DNA from: Aureococcus anophagefferens
Taxonomy: Eukaryota; Sar; Pelagophyceae; Pelagomonadales; Pelagomonadaceae
DNA length: 64,000 bases
NCBI RefSeq assembly: GCF_000186865.1
Contig: NW_008705572.1
Coordinates: 765,384-829,383, forward strand
Reading direction: 5' to 3'
Part shown: positions 63,141 to 64,000 of the stretch, in pieces
How positions within the stretch are numbered: position 1 is the stretch's first letter
How the letters are laid out: each line of letters starts with the position of its first letter
Translations under genes and position numbers: made by a program
The notes under the pieces: generated by a model
The model's database searches: none
Told to the model about the DNA's origin: nothing
Seen by the model: the letters and a program-made list of their open reading frames with translations, nothing else

Positions 63141-64000
63141 TTAAACCTTGCGCTGGCTCTGGGCCGGACTGGTGCGGAGCGCCTCGCCGAGGCTTTCGCC
63201 GAGGGACCGGAGGGGCGCGAGCCAGTCCGCCGCGCGCGCCTGCGGCGGCTCGAAGCCGTCGGGCAGGTTCACGTAGCGTCGCGTCACGCGCCGCGAGAGG
63301 TCGCAGGTCAGATCCGACTGGGCCGTGGCGAGGTCGTCGGCCGTGTCCGCGAGGCTCTGGCCGCCCAGGCCCCAGAGCGCCGCGAAGTCGCCCACGCGGA
63401 CGGCGGCGCCGGGGCCGTCGGGCGGGCCGAGGTTGACCATGGACATGTCCATGCAGACCTTGCCCGCGATCGTGAACTCGTGCCCCCGTATGCCGACCTT
63501 GCCGCGGTTGCTCAGCGACCGCGAGTAGCCGTCCGCGAAGCCGACGGCTAAGGTGGCGATGAGGCAGTCGCACGGCGCGATCCAGGAGCGGTCGTAGCCG
63601 ACGGTCATGCCCTTCTCCAGGCGGTGCACGTGGCGCACCTGCGCCTTGAGCGTCATCACCGGTTTGAGGACGGAGTGGTGCCGCTGGCCGTAGAGCGCGC
63701 CGCCGACGCGGCAGAAGCCCGCCGTGTCCGGGCCGAGCAGTTGCCGCATGCGCTCGGGCCCGACGAGCTCCGAGAGGAGCGTCTCGCTGTTCTCGCAGTG
63801 GACCATGGGCACGCAAACCCCCTTGTCCCGCAGCGCGAGGACGATGTCGCGGAAGCGGCCGAACTGGCGCTGCGTGTAGCGGTGCGTGTTCGCCGTCGCG
63901 TCGGCCATGTGCGTGCACAGGCCGACGAAGGCGAGCGCGGGCGCGGCGGCGACGCGCGACACGACGTCGACGGCCTCGTCGACGAAGATGCCGTGGTACT
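63141..64000 (-). CDS. alr: Alanine racemase, 5' end off the window
   Basis: 286 residues of the C-terminal part; the frame is open to the right edge (YHGIFVDEAVDVVSRV...). PLP enzyme interconverting L- and D-alanine. Seen: ALAFVGLCTHMADATANTHR (barrel strand with the CTHMADAD-like motif), VHCENSETLL, CRVGGALYGQ (R-x-G-x-x-x-YG PLP-phosphate region), LKPVMTLKAQVRHVHRLEKG, MTVGYDRSW, then LATLAVGFADGYSRSLSNRG (strong signature with the catalytic-Tyr region), GHEFTIAGKVCMDMSMVNLG and YVNLPDGF near the end. The Lys-PLP segment lies outside the window. A complete bacterial-type Alr in an alga suggests lateral origin or plastid use; no leader can be seen here. Confidence 0.9.
   Translation of the reverse strand, partial: YHGIFVDEAVDVVSRVAAAPALAFVGLCTHMADATANTHRYTQRQFGRFRDIVLALRDKGVCVPMVHCENSETLLSELVGPERMRQLLGPDTAGFCRVGGALYGQRHHSVLKPVMTLKAQVRHVHRLEKGMTVGYDRSWIAPCDCLIATLAVGFADGYSRSLSNRGKVGIRGHEFTIAGKVCMDMSMVNLGPPDGPGAAVRVGDFAALWGLGGQSLADTADDLATAQSDLTCDLSRRVTRRYVNLPDGFEPPQARAADWLAPLRSLGESLGEALRTSPAQSQRKV

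Overview
The window looks like nuclear DNA of a marine stramenopile alga, most likely the pelagophyte Aureococcus anophagefferens or a close relative. The signs are very high GC, genes packed tens of bases apart on both strands, introns that are mostly 45-130 bp, secretory-type leaders on plastid proteins, and above all about 200-bp intron-forming elements with inverted ends and 8-9 bp target duplications. These match the introner elements known from that alga. The species call is inference. One run of N (30963-31269) marks an assembly gap.

Layout, left to right. 1-6.5 kb: purine synthesis (purC, partial), an LRRC9-like protein, plastid IF-1, a thioredoxin-fold protein, actin-capping protein beta and a GNAT. 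6.5-16.3 kb: one giant membrane protein of about 3,240 residues with FG-GAP and cysteine-rich repeats. 16.4-27.3 kb: ornithine decarboxylase, Rab11-type GTPase, PsbP-domain protein, an NPF-repeat/TPR protein, a SNARE, an ankyrin protein and a small membrane coiled-coil protein. 27.4-38.1 kb: a GT8-GT90 glycosyltransferase fusion, the gap, a tubby-like protein, a YHS-domain protein, SCAR/WAVE, a tiny membrane protein and PSMA2. 38.1-44.7 kb: a tandem repeat, an SLC4-cytoplasmic-domain/NhaA fusion, a PAH-like protein, an array of seven hairpin repeats and a Golgi-type sulfotransferase-like gene. 44.8-54.7 kb: CdsA, cytosolic GluRS, a ribonucleotide reductase pseudogene fragment, a second sulfotransferase-like gene, a secreted glycosyltransferase-like protein, a CtpA-type protease and a fatty acid elongase. 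55-64 kb: an RS-rich protein with four hnRNP-Q-type domains, a putative secretory kinase, a fucokinase/GDP-fucose pyrophosphorylase with a duplicated N-terminal domain, and alanine racemase (partial).

Functional links are loose, as expected in a eukaryote. Plastid genes (IF-1, PsbP-domain, CtpA, perhaps CdsA) are scattered. A secretory/glycan theme recurs: GT8-GT90, fucose salvage, two sulfotransferase-like proteins, a secreted GT-like protein and the secretory kinase.

The most notable items are: (1) at least five introners plus one shorter relative, several of which splice with GC-AG borders because the donor comes from the duplicated target; (2) a band 3 (SLC4) cytoplasmic domain joined to a prokaryote-type NhaA antiporter; (3) seven short repeats at 42874-43248 whose stems change in a compensatory way around a conserved loop; (4) the GT8-GT90 and duplicated fucose-pathway fusions. 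Exon borders were inferred by eye from frame, splice dinucleotides and family alignment. Where exons are listed, their summed lengths give an open frame.
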